Shown here one piece after another: positions 44,024 to 53,572 of a stretch of DNA of 64,000 nt. Numbering within the stretch: position 1 is the stretch's first letter; every line of letters begins with the position of its first letter. Below the pieces are notes generated by a model. The model saw nothing but the letters and a program-made list of their open reading frames with translations. It was not told the DNA's origin and did no database searches. The position numbers and the translations under genes were made by a program. Source of the stretch: Alphaproteobacteria bacterium (GTDB taxonomy: Bacteria; Pseudomonadota; Alphaproteobacteria; Puniceispirillales; Puniceispirillaceae); NCBI GenBank assembly GCA_016780775.1, contig JADHLI010000007.1, positions 46,768 through 110,767 of the forward strand, given 5' to 3'.

Positions 44024-45157
44024 GCCCTTTTGCACAGTCATTGCAAGCTTTCCTGCTTTCATGGCAAGAGCCGCATCGCCAAAAATTTTGCGCCGCCACC
44101 CCTTCAACGCTGGAATATCTGCCTCGTCTGAAAAGGCAAGCTTTTCTAGTTCTTCTGCACTCGCAATTAGGCGCGGGGCTACATTATGGCTTTCGGTAAC
44201 ATGCTTTAACAATACCCTAAGCATTTCGATAACTGCCACGGGGGGACGTTCGCGTTGCGGCGGTCTCTCACGCATCGGCCAGTCTGTTTCTGGCATTGCA
44301 TTAGCTTTTTTCAAAACATCTATGACGGGTGGCCCAAATTTGCCTGTCTCGCCGCCTGGAAAGCCCCTGATTTTCTTTAAATCTGCTAATGATTTTGGAT
44401 TGCTGCCAGCTAAGTCAATAAGCGTATCATCCCGCAACACACGTCCGCGTGGCACATCGCGCTTTTGGGCTTCTTGCTCGCGCCAGCTTGCAAGCTGAGC
44501 CAGCCGATTTACCTGTGCAGGCTTGCTATTACGTGCCTTTATTCTTTTATAGGCGCTATCAGGGTCTGTCTGATAGAGTTGTATATCCCCAACACTAGCC
44601 AATTCACTTCGAACCCATTCATCGCGCCCATTGGCCGTTAAATCGGCACGAATCCGGGGGTAAATGTCAGCCAGATGAATAACATCATCTAGCGCATAAT
44701 GAATTTGTCTATCCGATAGAGGGCGTTGGCTCCAATTCGTGAAACGTGAGGATTTATCAATTTGCAGATGTTTATAATGCTGTACCAATTTATCATAGCC
44801 AACCTGATCACCGAGACCACAAACCATTGCAGCGATTTGCGTATCATAAACGGGGGCTGGAACGCTGCCGGTTAAATGGACGAATATTTCAAGATCCTGT
44901 CGACCAGCATGAAACACCTTTGTTATCGCAGCATTACCAAGCAAATCAAAAAGTGGCGAGAGGTCTAGCCCATCTGCCAGCGGGTCCACACAAAAAGCAT
45001 GTTTGCCTGCACATAACTGAACCAGGCATAATTGCGGATAATAGGTACTTTCACGCATAAACTCTGTATCAATGGCAACGAATTCTGCCGTGTTTAGCGC
45101 GGCTATAGCCTCTTTTAACGCAGAGGAGGTGGTGATCAGTTTATCTACAGATGTCAT
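43997..45157 (-). CDS. rnd: Ribonuclease D
   Basis: A 386-residue 3'-5' exonuclease of the DEDDy type for tRNA maturation. The exonuclease motifs are VAIDTEFMRES (Asp30, Glu32), the KVFHAGRQDLEIF block and HYALDDVIHLADIY with Tyr/Asp. An HRDC domain follows in the C-terminal half. It is convergent with the SDR gene. Confidence 0.94.
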   Translation of the reverse strand: MTSVDKLITTSSALKEAIAALNTAEFVAIDTEFMRESTYYPQLCLVQLCAGKHAFCVDPLADGLDLSPLFDLLGNAAITKVFHAGRQDLEIFVHLTGSVPAPVYDTQIAAMVCGLGDQVGYDKLVQHYKHLQIDKSSRFTNWSQRPLSDRQIHYALDDVIHLADIYPRIRADLTANGRDEWVRSELASVGDIQLYQTDPDSAYKRIKARNSKPAQVNRLAQLASWREQEAQKRDVPRGRVLRDDTLIDLAGSNPKSLADLKKIRGFPGGETGKFGPPVIDVLKKANAMPETDWPMRERPPQRERPPVAVIEMLRVLLKHVTESHNVAPRLIASAEELEKLAFSDEADIPALKGWRRKIFGDAALAMKAGKLAMTVQKGKTKLLSLE

Positions 45158-45391
45158 CTAAAAACTATCAATCGGTTCCATTTGGCCAATTATATTTGAC
45201 CTGTTAAAATCGCCTGCGTCAAAAATAGATGCTTTTGATTAGGTGTAACCATCATAAAATAGGGTACACGCCGTCCTAAAGGCTTGGCGATAGAAGAAAA
45301 CCATCTATTTTATTGTATTATATAGTGCGAATTCATAATAATGGGCATTAAGGATAAGCCGTATCGTAAAAAACAGGAAAAAGCTGAAAAG

Positions 45392-46204
45392 ATGCGAGAG
45401 AATATGAGCAAACAATTTGGGCTAACGGTCTGCGCTGGCTTGTTAGGGTTTAGTCTAGAGGCAGGGGCAATTGAATTGGTTGCGCATGAAGCGACTTATG
45501 AGATGGGTCTTTTATCATCTGGTAACGATGCCAAAATGACTAATATTGTTGGCAAAACCAACTTTTTAATGCGTAAAGATTGCGAAGGGTGGATTTCATC
45601 TGAGGATTATTTGCTTGAATTTGCCTATGACACAGGCGATAGCGCGCTCCTAGCTTCACATTTTGAATCATGGGAAGGACAATCAGGCAATCTCTATTCT
45701 TTTGAGGTGGACGAACGCTCTACCTATGAAGAAGAAAAGCAGTTTAATGGTTATGCCAGCATCCCGCCAGTAACAGACAAGCCAGTGGCTTATTTTTCGA
45801 TGCAACCAAATGTGGCTCTTAGCCTGCCTGAACAGGTTTATTTTCCAATTGCCCATACAAAAGCTTTGCTAGAACGTGCAGAGAAGGGCGAGAAACTCTT
45901 TTCAGCCAATATCTTTTTTGGAGCTGAGCCAGACAGGGCCATTAAGCGCACTAGTACGGTTATTGGCACACGCCAAGAAGTCAAAAATAAAGACATTTTA
46001 GGCACGCTTGCCAATAACAGCTACTACCCAGTTAATATTGCATATTTTGACCCTAGCAGTGTGGCAGCAGTGCCAGAATATGAAATCACCTTTCATTTAC
46101 AGCCGAATGGCGTAGTCGCTTATTATGAGGTGGATTACGGGGATTTTGCTATTGACGCTAAGCTAACAGAAGTGAAGCCGCTTAGTCGGCCTGAATGCTC
46201 TTAA
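45392..46204 (+). CDS. eipB: EipB-like cell envelope protein (DUF1849)
   Basis: A periplasmic beta-spiral protein of the EipB family, needed for envelope integrity in Brucella. A signal peptide is visible (hydrophobic FGLTVCAGLLGFSL, cut near AGA), and the mature part starts IELVAHEATYEM. The two Cys known to form a disulfide in EipB are present (RKDCEGW and the final PEC). Start choice is unclear among three ATG codons; the middle one is used and gives 270 residues. It stands alone, convergent with the ROK gene. Confidence 0.85.
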   Translation: MRENMSKQFGLTVCAGLLGFSLEAGAIELVAHEATYEMGLLSSGNDAKMTNIVGKTNFLMRKDCEGWISSEDYLLEFAYDTGDSALLASHFESWEGQSGNLYSFEVDERSTYEEEKQFNGYASIPPVTDKPVAYFSMQPNVALSLPEQVYFPIAHTKALLERAEKGEKLFSANIFFGAEPDRAIKRTSTVIGTRQEVKNKDILGTLANNSYYPVNIAYFDPSSVAAVPEYEITFHLQPNGVVAYYEVDYGDFAIDAKLTEVKPLSRPECS

Positions 46205-46223
46205 AAAAGGGATTTTCTGCGTT

Positions 46224-47135
46224 TTAAACAGCTTCGATATTTTCAAGGCTGGCTGCGCCAAGCAGGCATAATCGGCGCATCTCTTCTGGTGTATTGGCAA
46301 ACCCTACCAGCCTTGTTGCGTTTGCCCCGCCCCGCACATAGCCGGGCCATTTTCGCGGTATATTAATAAAAAGACGGCTCGGCTGGCTCATGCGTCCACT
46401 CAGTACAATAACTTCCGGGTCCATTAAATTAATAACCATAGCCAGTCCACGTGCTAGCCTATCCTCAAATACCTGTATCGCAGATTCGGCAACAATGTCG
46501 CCTTGCTCAGCTTGGGCAAAAACTGTTTCAGCTGGCACTTCTCGCTCGCTTAATAAAAGATATTCTCGTGATAGGGCCGCGCGGCTAACAAACAGGCCAA
46601 GACAGCCAGAGCGCCCACACGCACAGTCCCTATCTTCAAGCTCAAACTCTACCGGCCAAGGCAGACAGATATGCCCCCAATTCCCCGCTAGCCCATTTGC
46701 GCCCGTAACAAGCGTTTGATTTACTAGCTGACCTGCGCATACCTCATCATCTAGGTACAAACTAAAGATATTTGTAGCGCTCTTAAATTCCGGCAGTTGG
46801 TTTGCAGATTTCGCCAATATATGGGCATGGCTTGCTATAAATACTTCCCGGTTTAGCGAGGCTTGCAGATCAGCTTTTAAGTTTTGATCGTTGATCAGTG
46901 CTATTGAAGGGCAATAAAGGCGTTCTGTTTTCGGGCTGTAATCCCCAGACAGGCTAACGCCAACAAATTTCACGCGCCCAGATGGGTCTGCCCCTTTTAA
47001 AATATCATATAAGCTGGTTAGAAGCGCTGAATACGTATCGGGAAGAGCAAGACTATGCTCAAACGCAAAATCGCCATCATCAGATATGACGGCGATATCA
47101 CAAGTAGACCCGATGAACCTTAAAGCACATCTCAT
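46224..47135 (-). CDS. Divergent ROK family protein, probably not an active sugar kinase
   Basis: A 303-residue protein recognisable as ROK by its GANGLAGNWGH segment and Cys-rich zinc site (His155, CACGRSGC). Key residues are missing. The N-terminal phosphate motif D-x-GGTK reads FIGSTCD. The NDAN motif with the catalytic Asp reads SHAH (102-105). The sugar-binding Glu before GH is Asn152. The GTGxGGG phosphate loop is also gone. It may be a sensor or scaffold that lost kinase activity. There is no DNA-binding domain. Confidence 0.7.
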   Translation of the reverse strand: MRCALRFIGSTCDIAVISDDGDFAFEHSLALPDTYSALLTSLYDILKGADPSGRVKFVGVSLSGDYSPKTERLYCPSIALINDQNLKADLQASLNREVFIASHAHILAKSANQLPEFKSATNIFSLYLDDEVCAGQLVNQTLVTGANGLAGNWGHICLPWPVEFELEDRDCACGRSGCLGLFVSRAALSREYLLLSEREVPAETVFAQAEQGDIVAESAIQVFEDRLARGLAMVINLMDPEVIVLSGRMSQPSRLFINIPRKWPGYVRGGANATRLVGFANTPEEMRRLCLLGAASLENIEAV

Positions 47136-47174
47136 TCTATAAAGCCATGAAGGCGCAGCGCAGGGGCGCGAGCC

Positions 47175-47342
47175 TTACTTGATTTTGGCTTCACGAAATA
47201 GCACATGCTTGCGCGCTTTCGGATCATATTTCTTTAGCTCAAGCTTTTCAGGCTTCGTGCGTGGGTTTTTCTTGGTCACATAATAAAAGCCGGTATCAGC
47301 GGTGCTAACAAGCTTAATCTGTAGGGTTGCTGGCTTTGCCAT
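47175..47342 (-). CDS. rpmG: 50S ribosomal protein L33
   Basis: A 55-residue L33 with the family core [25 protein letters not shown]. It lacks the zinc-binding Cys pairs, like most proteobacterial L33. The ATG reading [11 protein letters not shown] is used rather than the earlier track start; GGAG stands upstream. A strong promoter lies just before it. Confidence 0.95.
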   Translation of the reverse strand: MAKPATLQIKLVSTADTGFYYVTKKNPRTKPEKLELKKYDPKARKHVLFREAKIK

Positions 47343-47373
47343 TGCAAGGCTCCAAAACAAAAATTAGTCTAAA

Positions 47374-47404
47374 AAACGTCCACGCTATATGCGGGAATAT
47401 AGCG
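47374..47404 (-). terminator. Hairpin with T run between rnr and rpmG
   Basis: CGCTATAT and ATATAGCG form a perfect 8-bp stem with a 6-base loop. On the minus strand a TTTTTT run follows after about five bases, so it could end rnr transcripts. It overlaps the rpmG promoter and could instead be an operator. Confidence 0.45.
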
Positions 47405-47414
47405 CCAATGTCAA
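47386..47414 (-). promoter_or_regulatory. Promoter of rpmG
   Basis: The minus strand shows TTGACA, a 17-base spacer and CATATA, between rnr and rpmG. It is one of the two clearest promoters in the window. A perfect hairpin sequence covers its -10 box and part of the spacer. Confidence 0.65.
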
Positions 47415-47430
47415 GTATTACAGCACAAAA

Positions 47431-49656
47431 TTAGCGACGACGCCTACCTTTGCCTGATTTTCCAGAAAAGGGGCGTTTTTTATGTTTTTTGCGGCTGGCG
47501 GATGGTGACCCCTGGCTGCCACCAGAATGCCAGCGTAAATTAATATCCCCGCTGACCACACTTGCCCCTGTTAGACGGCAAGTTATCGTCTCTCCCACAC
47601 TAAATCGCCAGCCTGAATACATCCCTGTTAAAGAAACCTGCTTATCATCTAGCTCATAAAAATCATCTGGTAGGGTGGTGCGCGAGACAAATCCCTCGGC
47701 AATACCACCTGCGATAACCGCAAATAGCCCAGCATGTGTGACCCCTGTTATGGTAACGTCCATTAAACTGTCTAGCTGGGTCTCCATTAGGCTGGCTGAC
47801 AAACGGGCGATAGTGCGCCTTTCTGCCTTAGCGGCTGTCTGCTCACTCTCTGAGATATGGCGGCAAATCTCTTCTGCGGCTTCACGCTCTAATGTAACCG
47901 GCTCATCCCCTAGCTTGCAGGCGACAATAAGGCGCCGGTGGACCAGCAGGTCTGCATAGCGGCGAATAGGCGAGGTAAAATGTGCATAACGTGTCAAGCC
48001 AAGCCCATAATGGCCTGCATTATCAAGGCTATAGATTGCCCGCGCCTGACACCGCAGAATTGCATCATTAACAGCCTCTTGACTGCTCGTGCCTGCTGCT
48101 GCCTCTATAACCTGATTAAAGCGGTGTGGGGTGATAACCTGGCCTTTGGCAAAAAGAATATCCAGCGCCTCTGCCAGTTCACGTAAATGATCCATCTTTT
48201 CTGGATCTGGCTGGTCGTGGATACGGAAAACGCAAAGATGCCTGCCGGCTTCCAACGTTTCAGCGGCGCAAATATTGGCCAGAATCATCATCTCTTCGAT
48301 CAGCTGATTGGCAGGAAGCTGGCGCCGCAAACTTACCTCTGCTGGCCTTCCATCCTCATCCATGATGATGCGCTTCTCAGCAAGGTCGAGATTGAGTGCG
48401 CCGCGCTTATCCCGTGCTTTTTTCAAGATAGAAAAGACGACTATCAGATGATGAAGCGTGCCGGCGGGCAGATTTAAATCCCCTTCATCCTGCAGCCCAT
48501 CAATAACCTGCTGAACTTGTGTGTAGGTTAGCCTTGCTGTTGAGCGCATAAGCCCACGCAAAAATTTATGGCTTATTTTCTTGCCCTTCGCATCAATAAA
48601 AATTTCCACCGCAAGGCACGCTCTATCTTCTTTGGGGCGCAGCGAGCATAGGCCGTTTGATAAGGCTTCTGGAAGCATGGGAATGACCGTGCCAGGCAGA
48701 TAAACCGAATTGCCGCGCCGGCGTGCTTCGGTGTCCAATGCGCTATTCTCGCCCACATAATAAGCCACATCCGCAATAGCAATAATCAGCCGCCATCCAC
48801 CATCTGCCGCTGGTTCAGCAAAAACAGCGTCATCAAAATCTTTGGCATCTTCCCCGTCAATAGTGACCAGCGGGATATTACGGATATCGTCTCGCTCATC
48901 GCTGTCTGGCAGGCTAGCGGCCTGTGCGTGCTCTAGCATCTCATCGCTAAAATAATGCGGTAAATCAAACTCAGCGATAGCAAGAGCGGTAAGGGTGTCT
49001 GGCTCTCCAACGGGACCTAAAATACGCAAGATACGCGCCGCAGGTTGGCCACGGCGGTTTTTAATAAGCTCAGCTTCAACGAGAAAATCTTCTTCTATTT
49101 CCTGCTCTGATGTTAGCAGGGGCAGGGGTCTGCGACCGCCCTTATCAGCAGGCTCTAGCATCCATTCACCTTGCTGTTCTTTAAACCGTCCCTTTGGCTG
49201 TGTGGAACGGAAAACACGCCCAAAGCTACGCGTTTTCTGGGAAGGCAAGATACGCATAATACTGCCACGCAGCCCGTCAGCTCCAGCCTTTACACGCGCA
49301 AGACAGCGGCTACCGCGTTTTAGCGCACGCCTGTTTTTATTATCAGGCAGTATTTCAATAATCGGCTGCCCTTCGCCTGTCTGGCCAGCAATCACAGCAA
49401 ATCCGGTGCCGTCCCTGTCAATTTTAGTTATTTCAATGAGTACAATTTCTGGTAGGTCTGATGCATCATCTGCAGCGGAAAACTGGCTAGTTTCCTCAGT
49501 TGCAATAGCGTGCAGGCGCGCGCGCAAGGCTGGCCGTGCTCCAGCGGAAAGGCTGAAATATCGGGCTATATCGCGCAGTTTAGGCGGTTTTTCACAGCCA
49601 TCAATATAGGCCTTTATTGCTGCATCATCTGGCAGCTTATCCTCAGGTTTTGACAA
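47431..49656 (-). CDS. rnr: Ribonuclease R
   Basis: A 741-residue 3'-5' exoribonuclease that degrades structured RNA. N-terminal cold-shock-type domains lead to the RNB domain with the catalytic Asp cluster VTIDGEDAKDFDDAVF, and then an S1 domain. The tail is strongly basic (KKHKKRPFSGKSGKGRRRR). The start is a TTG with AGGA seven bases upstream and no early ATG, a rare start codon. It follows topA on the same strand. Confidence 0.94.
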   Translation of the reverse strand: MSKPEDKLPDDAAIKAYIDGCEKPPKLRDIARYFSLSAGARPALRARLHAIATEETSQFSAADDASDLPEIVLIEITKIDRDGTGFAVIAGQTGEGQPIIEILPDNKNRRALKRGSRCLARVKAGADGLRGSIMRILPSQKTRSFGRVFRSTQPKGRFKEQQGEWMLEPADKGGRRPLPLLTSEQEIEEDFLVEAELIKNRRGQPAARILRILGPVGEPDTLTALAIAEFDLPHYFSDEMLEHAQAASLPDSDERDDIRNIPLVTIDGEDAKDFDDAVFAEPAADGGWRLIIAIADVAYYVGENSALDTEARRRGNSVYLPGTVIPMLPEALSNGLCSLRPKEDRACLAVEIFIDAKGKKISHKFLRGLMRSTARLTYTQVQQVIDGLQDEGDLNLPAGTLHHLIVVFSILKKARDKRGALNLDLAEKRIIMDEDGRPAEVSLRRQLPANQLIEEMMILANICAAETLEAGRHLCVFRIHDQPDPEKMDHLRELAEALDILFAKGQVITPHRFNQVIEAAAGTSSQEAVNDAILRCQARAIYSLDNAGHYGLGLTRYAHFTSPIRRYADLLVHRRLIVACKLGDEPVTLEREAAEEICRHISESEQTAAKAERRTIARLSASLMETQLDSLMDVTITGVTHAGLFAVIAGGIAEGFVSRTTLPDDFYELDDKQVSLTGMYSGWRFSVGETITCRLTGASVVSGDINLRWHSGGSQGSPSASRKKHKKRPFSGKSGKGRRRR

Positions 49657-49713
49657 AAATTTATCCTAAAGCTTACAACAAAAATTTATTTAGCTAACAT
49701 TTTAAAAGATCAG

Positions 49714-52326
49714 CTAGCTAGCCGACGCCTTTTTAGCGGCTGCTTTTTTCTTTGCCCCGGCCTTAGTAGCCGTTTTCTTAGTAGCCGTTTTTTTGGCTTT
49801 TGCACCTTTAGCTGCGCCCTTTTTAGCGGCTTTTTTAGGAGCAGCAGCTTTTGCAGCCAGAATAGGGAGTGCATCTTCCAGCGTTACATCTTCAATATTC
49901 AGGGACTTGCCAAGCGGGGCGCGCAACTTGTTATGCTCAAAATAAGGGCCAAAACGACCTGCTTTAACATGCACTTCGCCGCCATCTGGATGCTGGCCAA
50001 GAACGCGACCAGATTTTTTTGCAGCTTCGGCTAGTAGAGCAACGGCGCGGTTAATCCCCACGCTTAGCACATCATCACCCTCTTTCAGGCTCGTAAATTT
50101 ACCCTGATATTTAAGGTATGGACCATAGCGTCCAAGCCCTGCTTGGATCATATCGCCTGTTTCTGGATGGGCGCCAACATCACGCGGCAGAGATAACAGC
50201 CCAAGCGCATAGTCAAGCTCAACAGAAGCAATAGCCGTGCCTTTCGGCAAAGAAGCGCGTTTTGGCTTTTTCTCTTCAGCATCTCCAAGCTGGACATAAA
50301 AACCATAAGGGCCTTTGCGTAATAATACCGGCAGATTGGCTACATTATCCATGCCAAGCATTTTATCGCCATCTAGCTCTTGCCCATCATCATCATTATC
50401 TGCAACAGAGGTAATTTGCTTTGTGTAACGGCATTCAGGGTAGTTGTCACAGCCAAGGAAGGGGCCAAACTTGCCGAGTTTAAGTTCCAGTCTGCCTGCA
50501 CCGCATTTGGTACAATTCCGGGCAATCTGACCATTTTCATCAGGCATGAAAAATAGCTGTTCTAGCTCATTATCAAGCTTTTCCATCACCTCTGGTACAG
50601 ATAAGTTCATCGCTTCATCTGTTGAGCTCGCAAAATGGGTCCAGAATTGGCGGAGTAATAGCCGCCAATCTAGCTTGCCATCTGATACTTCATCTAGCTG
50701 GTTTTCGAGCGAGGCGGTGAAATCATATTCCACATAGCGACTAAAGAAATTCGCAAGAAAGGTAGAAACAATGCGTCCACGATGTTCTGGAATAAACCGC
50801 TTATTATCTTTAACGACATAGCCACGCTTTTCAATAACTTGCATGATGCTGGCATAGGTAGATGGCCGGCCAATTCCCAGCTCTTCCATCTTTTTTACCA
50901 AACTTGCATCTGTATAACGCGGTGGCGGCTGGGTGAAATGCTGTTCTGGTTGTACGTCTTGAACTCGCAACTCTTGCCCTTGGGCTAGCGCAGGTAATAA
51001 GCCTTCGCTATCTTCACTATCCTTTTGTGCATCATCAAACCCTTCACGGTAGACTTTCAAAAAGCCTGGAAAGACAATGACAGAGCCAGAGGCGCGCATG
51101 ATTATCTGGTCTTTTTTGGCGGAAATATCTGCACCCGTCTGGTCTAGCTCTGCATCAGCCATCTGGCTAGCTAATGTGCGCTTCCAGATCAAATCATATA
51201 AACGAAATTGATCATGGTCCAAAAAACGGCGCATATCTTCTGGTGGGCGGTTAGCACCGGTTGGGCGAATAGCTTCATGAGCTTCTTGTGCGTTTGCGGC
51301 CTTTGATTTGTAAAAGCGCGGCTTTTCGGGAACAAATTGCTCGCCATAGGTCGCCCCAATAGCGCTGCGCAGATGTCCCATAGCTTCCATACTCATCTGC
51401 ACACCATCGGTTCGCATATAGGTTATAAGACCTGTTGTCTCACTGCCAATATTCACGCCCTCATACAACTTTTGGGCTATTTGCATGGTACGGCTGGCTG
51501 AAAAACCAAGCTTTCGCGAAGCTTCTTGCTGCAAGGTTGATGTGGTGAAAGGCGGGGCAGGGCGGCGGCGTACGCGCTTTGTTTCAATAGTGGATACAGC
51601 CCAGTCTGCTGCTCTGATACGCGCAGCTGTCTGTGTGGCTATCGCTTCGCCAGTCAGGCTCATCTTGTTTAGCTTATCACCATCCAAATGGGTGATGCGC
51701 GCCGTAAAGCTTTCGTCTTTTTTTGTCTGGAAAAGTGTGTCAACAGACCAATATTCCTTTGCGGTAAAGGCTTCAATTTCTGCCTCACGCTCACAAATAA
51801 GGCGTAAAGCAACGGACTGTACCCGCCCCGCAGAGCGCGAACCTGGCAATTTACGCCACAAAACCGGCGAAATGCCAAAGCCAATAAGATGGTCTAGTGC
51901 GCGGCGTGCCAAATAGGCATCTACTAGATCAATATCTAATTCGCGAGGCTCATCAATGGCCTTCAGGATTGCACTTTTAGTTATCTCATTAAACACCACA
52001 CGCTCTACCGGGATGGTGCTGGCTTTGCGATGGTCTTTTAATAACTCACAGACGTGCCAGCTAATGGCTTCGCCTTCACGGTCAGGGTCAGTGGCTAAGA
52101 TGAGTTTATCTGCATCTCTCAAGGCAGTGGTGATATCCTTCATCCGCTTGCTACCTTGATCTGACATTTGCCAGCTCATCTCGAAATTATTATCGGTTTG
52201 TACAGACCCGTCTTTGGAAGGCAAATCACGAACATGACCATATGAAGCGAGGACTTTATAGCCACTGCCAAGATACTGATTGATGGTTTTGGCTTTTGCC
52301 GGTGATTCGACAACAACAACTTTCAT
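49714..52326 (-). CDS. topA: DNA topoisomerase I
   Basis: A type IA topoisomerase that relaxes negative supercoils. It begins MKVVVVESPAKAKTI (Toprim); the Toprim acidic motif is TDPDREGEAI and the catalytic Tyr is in GLITYMRTDG. One four-Cys zinc finger (CTKCG ... CDNYPEC) and Topo_C repeats follow, then a Lys-Ala-rich tail of about 45 residues. The ATG 17 codons after the track start is used; it gives 870 residues. Confidence 0.96.
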   Translation of the reverse strand: MKVVVVESPAKAKTINQYLGSGYKVLASYGHVRDLPSKDGSVQTDNNFEMSWQMSDQGSKRMKDITTALRDADKLILATDPDREGEAISWHVCELLKDHRKASTIPVERVVFNEITKSAILKAIDEPRELDIDLVDAYLARRALDHLIGFGISPVLWRKLPGSRSAGRVQSVALRLICEREAEIEAFTAKEYWSVDTLFQTKKDESFTARITHLDGDKLNKMSLTGEAIATQTAARIRAADWAVSTIETKRVRRRPAPPFTTSTLQQEASRKLGFSASRTMQIAQKLYEGVNIGSETTGLITYMRTDGVQMSMEAMGHLRSAIGATYGEQFVPEKPRFYKSKAANAQEAHEAIRPTGANRPPEDMRRFLDHDQFRLYDLIWKRTLASQMADAELDQTGADISAKKDQIIMRASGSVIVFPGFLKVYREGFDDAQKDSEDSEGLLPALAQGQELRVQDVQPEQHFTQPPPRYTDASLVKKMEELGIGRPSTYASIMQVIEKRGYVVKDNKRFIPEHRGRIVSTFLANFFSRYVEYDFTASLENQLDEVSDGKLDWRLLLRQFWTHFASSTDEAMNLSVPEVMEKLDNELEQLFFMPDENGQIARNCTKCGAGRLELKLGKFGPFLGCDNYPECRYTKQITSVADNDDDGQELDGDKMLGMDNVANLPVLLRKGPYGFYVQLGDAEEKKPKRASLPKGTAIASVELDYALGLLSLPRDVGAHPETGDMIQAGLGRYGPYLKYQGKFTSLKEGDDVLSVGINRAVALLAEAAKKSGRVLGQHPDGGEVHVKAGRFGPYFEHNKLRAPLGKSLNIEDVTLEDALPILAAKAAAPKKAAKKGAAKGAKAKKTATKKTATKAGAKKKAAAKKASAS

Positions 52327-52389
52327 ACCGCTTGATGCCCTTTTATAAACTATCTGCCGGTTGCAATCTTTATTCAATTATTTCAGATG

Positions 52390-53496
52390 CTAATCTTTAG
52401 GAATTAGGCGCGAGACACGACTTCCAGAATGTCGTTGAATTTGGCCTGCCAACTCTAATTCTAGCAAAAAAGATTGCACAATATCAGCAGAGACATGACA
52501 CCAGCGGCACAATTCGTCAACTGCAATCGTATCATGTGCAATATTTTCGAGCAATTTTTTATGCATCTCCACCCGCTCTTTTTCCGAAACTTCCACTACC
52601 TCAAGGCTGGGAATTTGATAAGGTTCAGGCGGCGGTGCCTCCATTCTGTCTGCTTGGGAGAGTACATTTAATACATCATCAACATCTTGCACTAACGTTG
52701 CGCCATCGCGGATAAGCCCGTTCGTACCTTGCGAGCGCGGATCAAGTGGTGAGCCGGGCAGGGCCATCACCTCTATGCCTCTATCTGCGGCCTCTCTTGC
52801 TGTGATTAGTGAGCCAGAACGCAACGCAGCTTCTATGACCAGTACAGCTTTCGATAATGAGGCTATGATGCGATTACGCGAGGGAAACAGCCGCGGCGAA
52901 GGCTTGGTACCATAGCGCATTTCTGTTATCAGCAAGCCTTGCTCGGCAATCGATCTATATAAACCGGCATTCTCAGACGGATAAATCTCATCAATCCCAT
53001 TTGCCAGAACCGCAACTGTTCCGCTCGTCAGGGCGCCATGATGGGCAGCCGCATCTATCCCGCGTGCCAATCCAGAGGTAATAACAAAACCCTGCTGGCC
53101 AATCTCTGTGGCCAGTTTCTGGGCAAGATGGGTAGCATTAATAGACGCATTGCGCGCGCCAACAATTGCGCAACCAGCCCGGTGTAGCAGGCCTATATGC
53201 CCCTTTGCGGTCAGTATAAAAGGGGCATCATCAAAAGGTAGCAGAGAAGCTGGATATTGCTCTTGGCCGTGACAGATAAGTTCTGCACCGCTTTTACGAA
53301 TTTGGCTGAGCTCTTTTTCGGCAACATCTTTTGAACATAATTTAAGCGCTCGGCCGCCTCGCGCAGATAATTCAGGTATCGCCTGTAACGCTGCTTTGGG
53401 CGTTTTGTATCGCCGAAGTAAGAGCTGACAGGTAACGGGGCCAATATGGCTGGTGCGAATAAGGCGCAATCTGTCGATAAGGTCTTTGTCATCCAT
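52390..53496 (-). CDS. dprA: DNA-processing protein DprA
   Basis: A 368-residue DprA/Smf that loads RecA on incoming single-stranded DNA. It has an N-terminal SAM-like domain, a Rossmann fold (VGARNASI, SGLARGIDAAAHHGAL, VAVLANGIDEIYPSEN) and a C-terminal winged helix. The ATG reading MDDKDLIDRLRLIRT is chosen. It is 63 bp upstream of topA, the usual pairing. Confidence 0.93.
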   Translation of the reverse strand: MDDKDLIDRLRLIRTSHIGPVTCQLLLRRYKTPKAALQAIPELSARGGRALKLCSKDVAEKELSQIRKSGAELICHGQEQYPASLLPFDDAPFILTAKGHIGLLHRAGCAIVGARNASINATHLAQKLATEIGQQGFVITSGLARGIDAAAHHGALTSGTVAVLANGIDEIYPSENAGLYRSIAEQGLLITEMRYGTKPSPRLFPSRNRIIASLSKAVLVIEAALRSGSLITAREAADRGIEVMALPGSPLDPRSQGTNGLIRDGATLVQDVDDVLNVLSQADRMEAPPPEPYQIPSLEVVEVSEKERVEMHKKLLENIAHDTIAVDELCRWCHVSADIVQSFLLELELAGQIQRHSGSRVSRLIPKD

Positions 53497-53572
53497 GCGT
53501 GTTAGCATAAACAAAGAGGCTTAAATTTTAGTAAACAAAAACAACTTAACCTAACATCGCCTGCAATAAGGG

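Noticed and set aside
48995-49609. 204-aa ORF antisense to rnr
   Set aside because: Low-complexity shadow frame opposite a well-conserved RNase R coding region.
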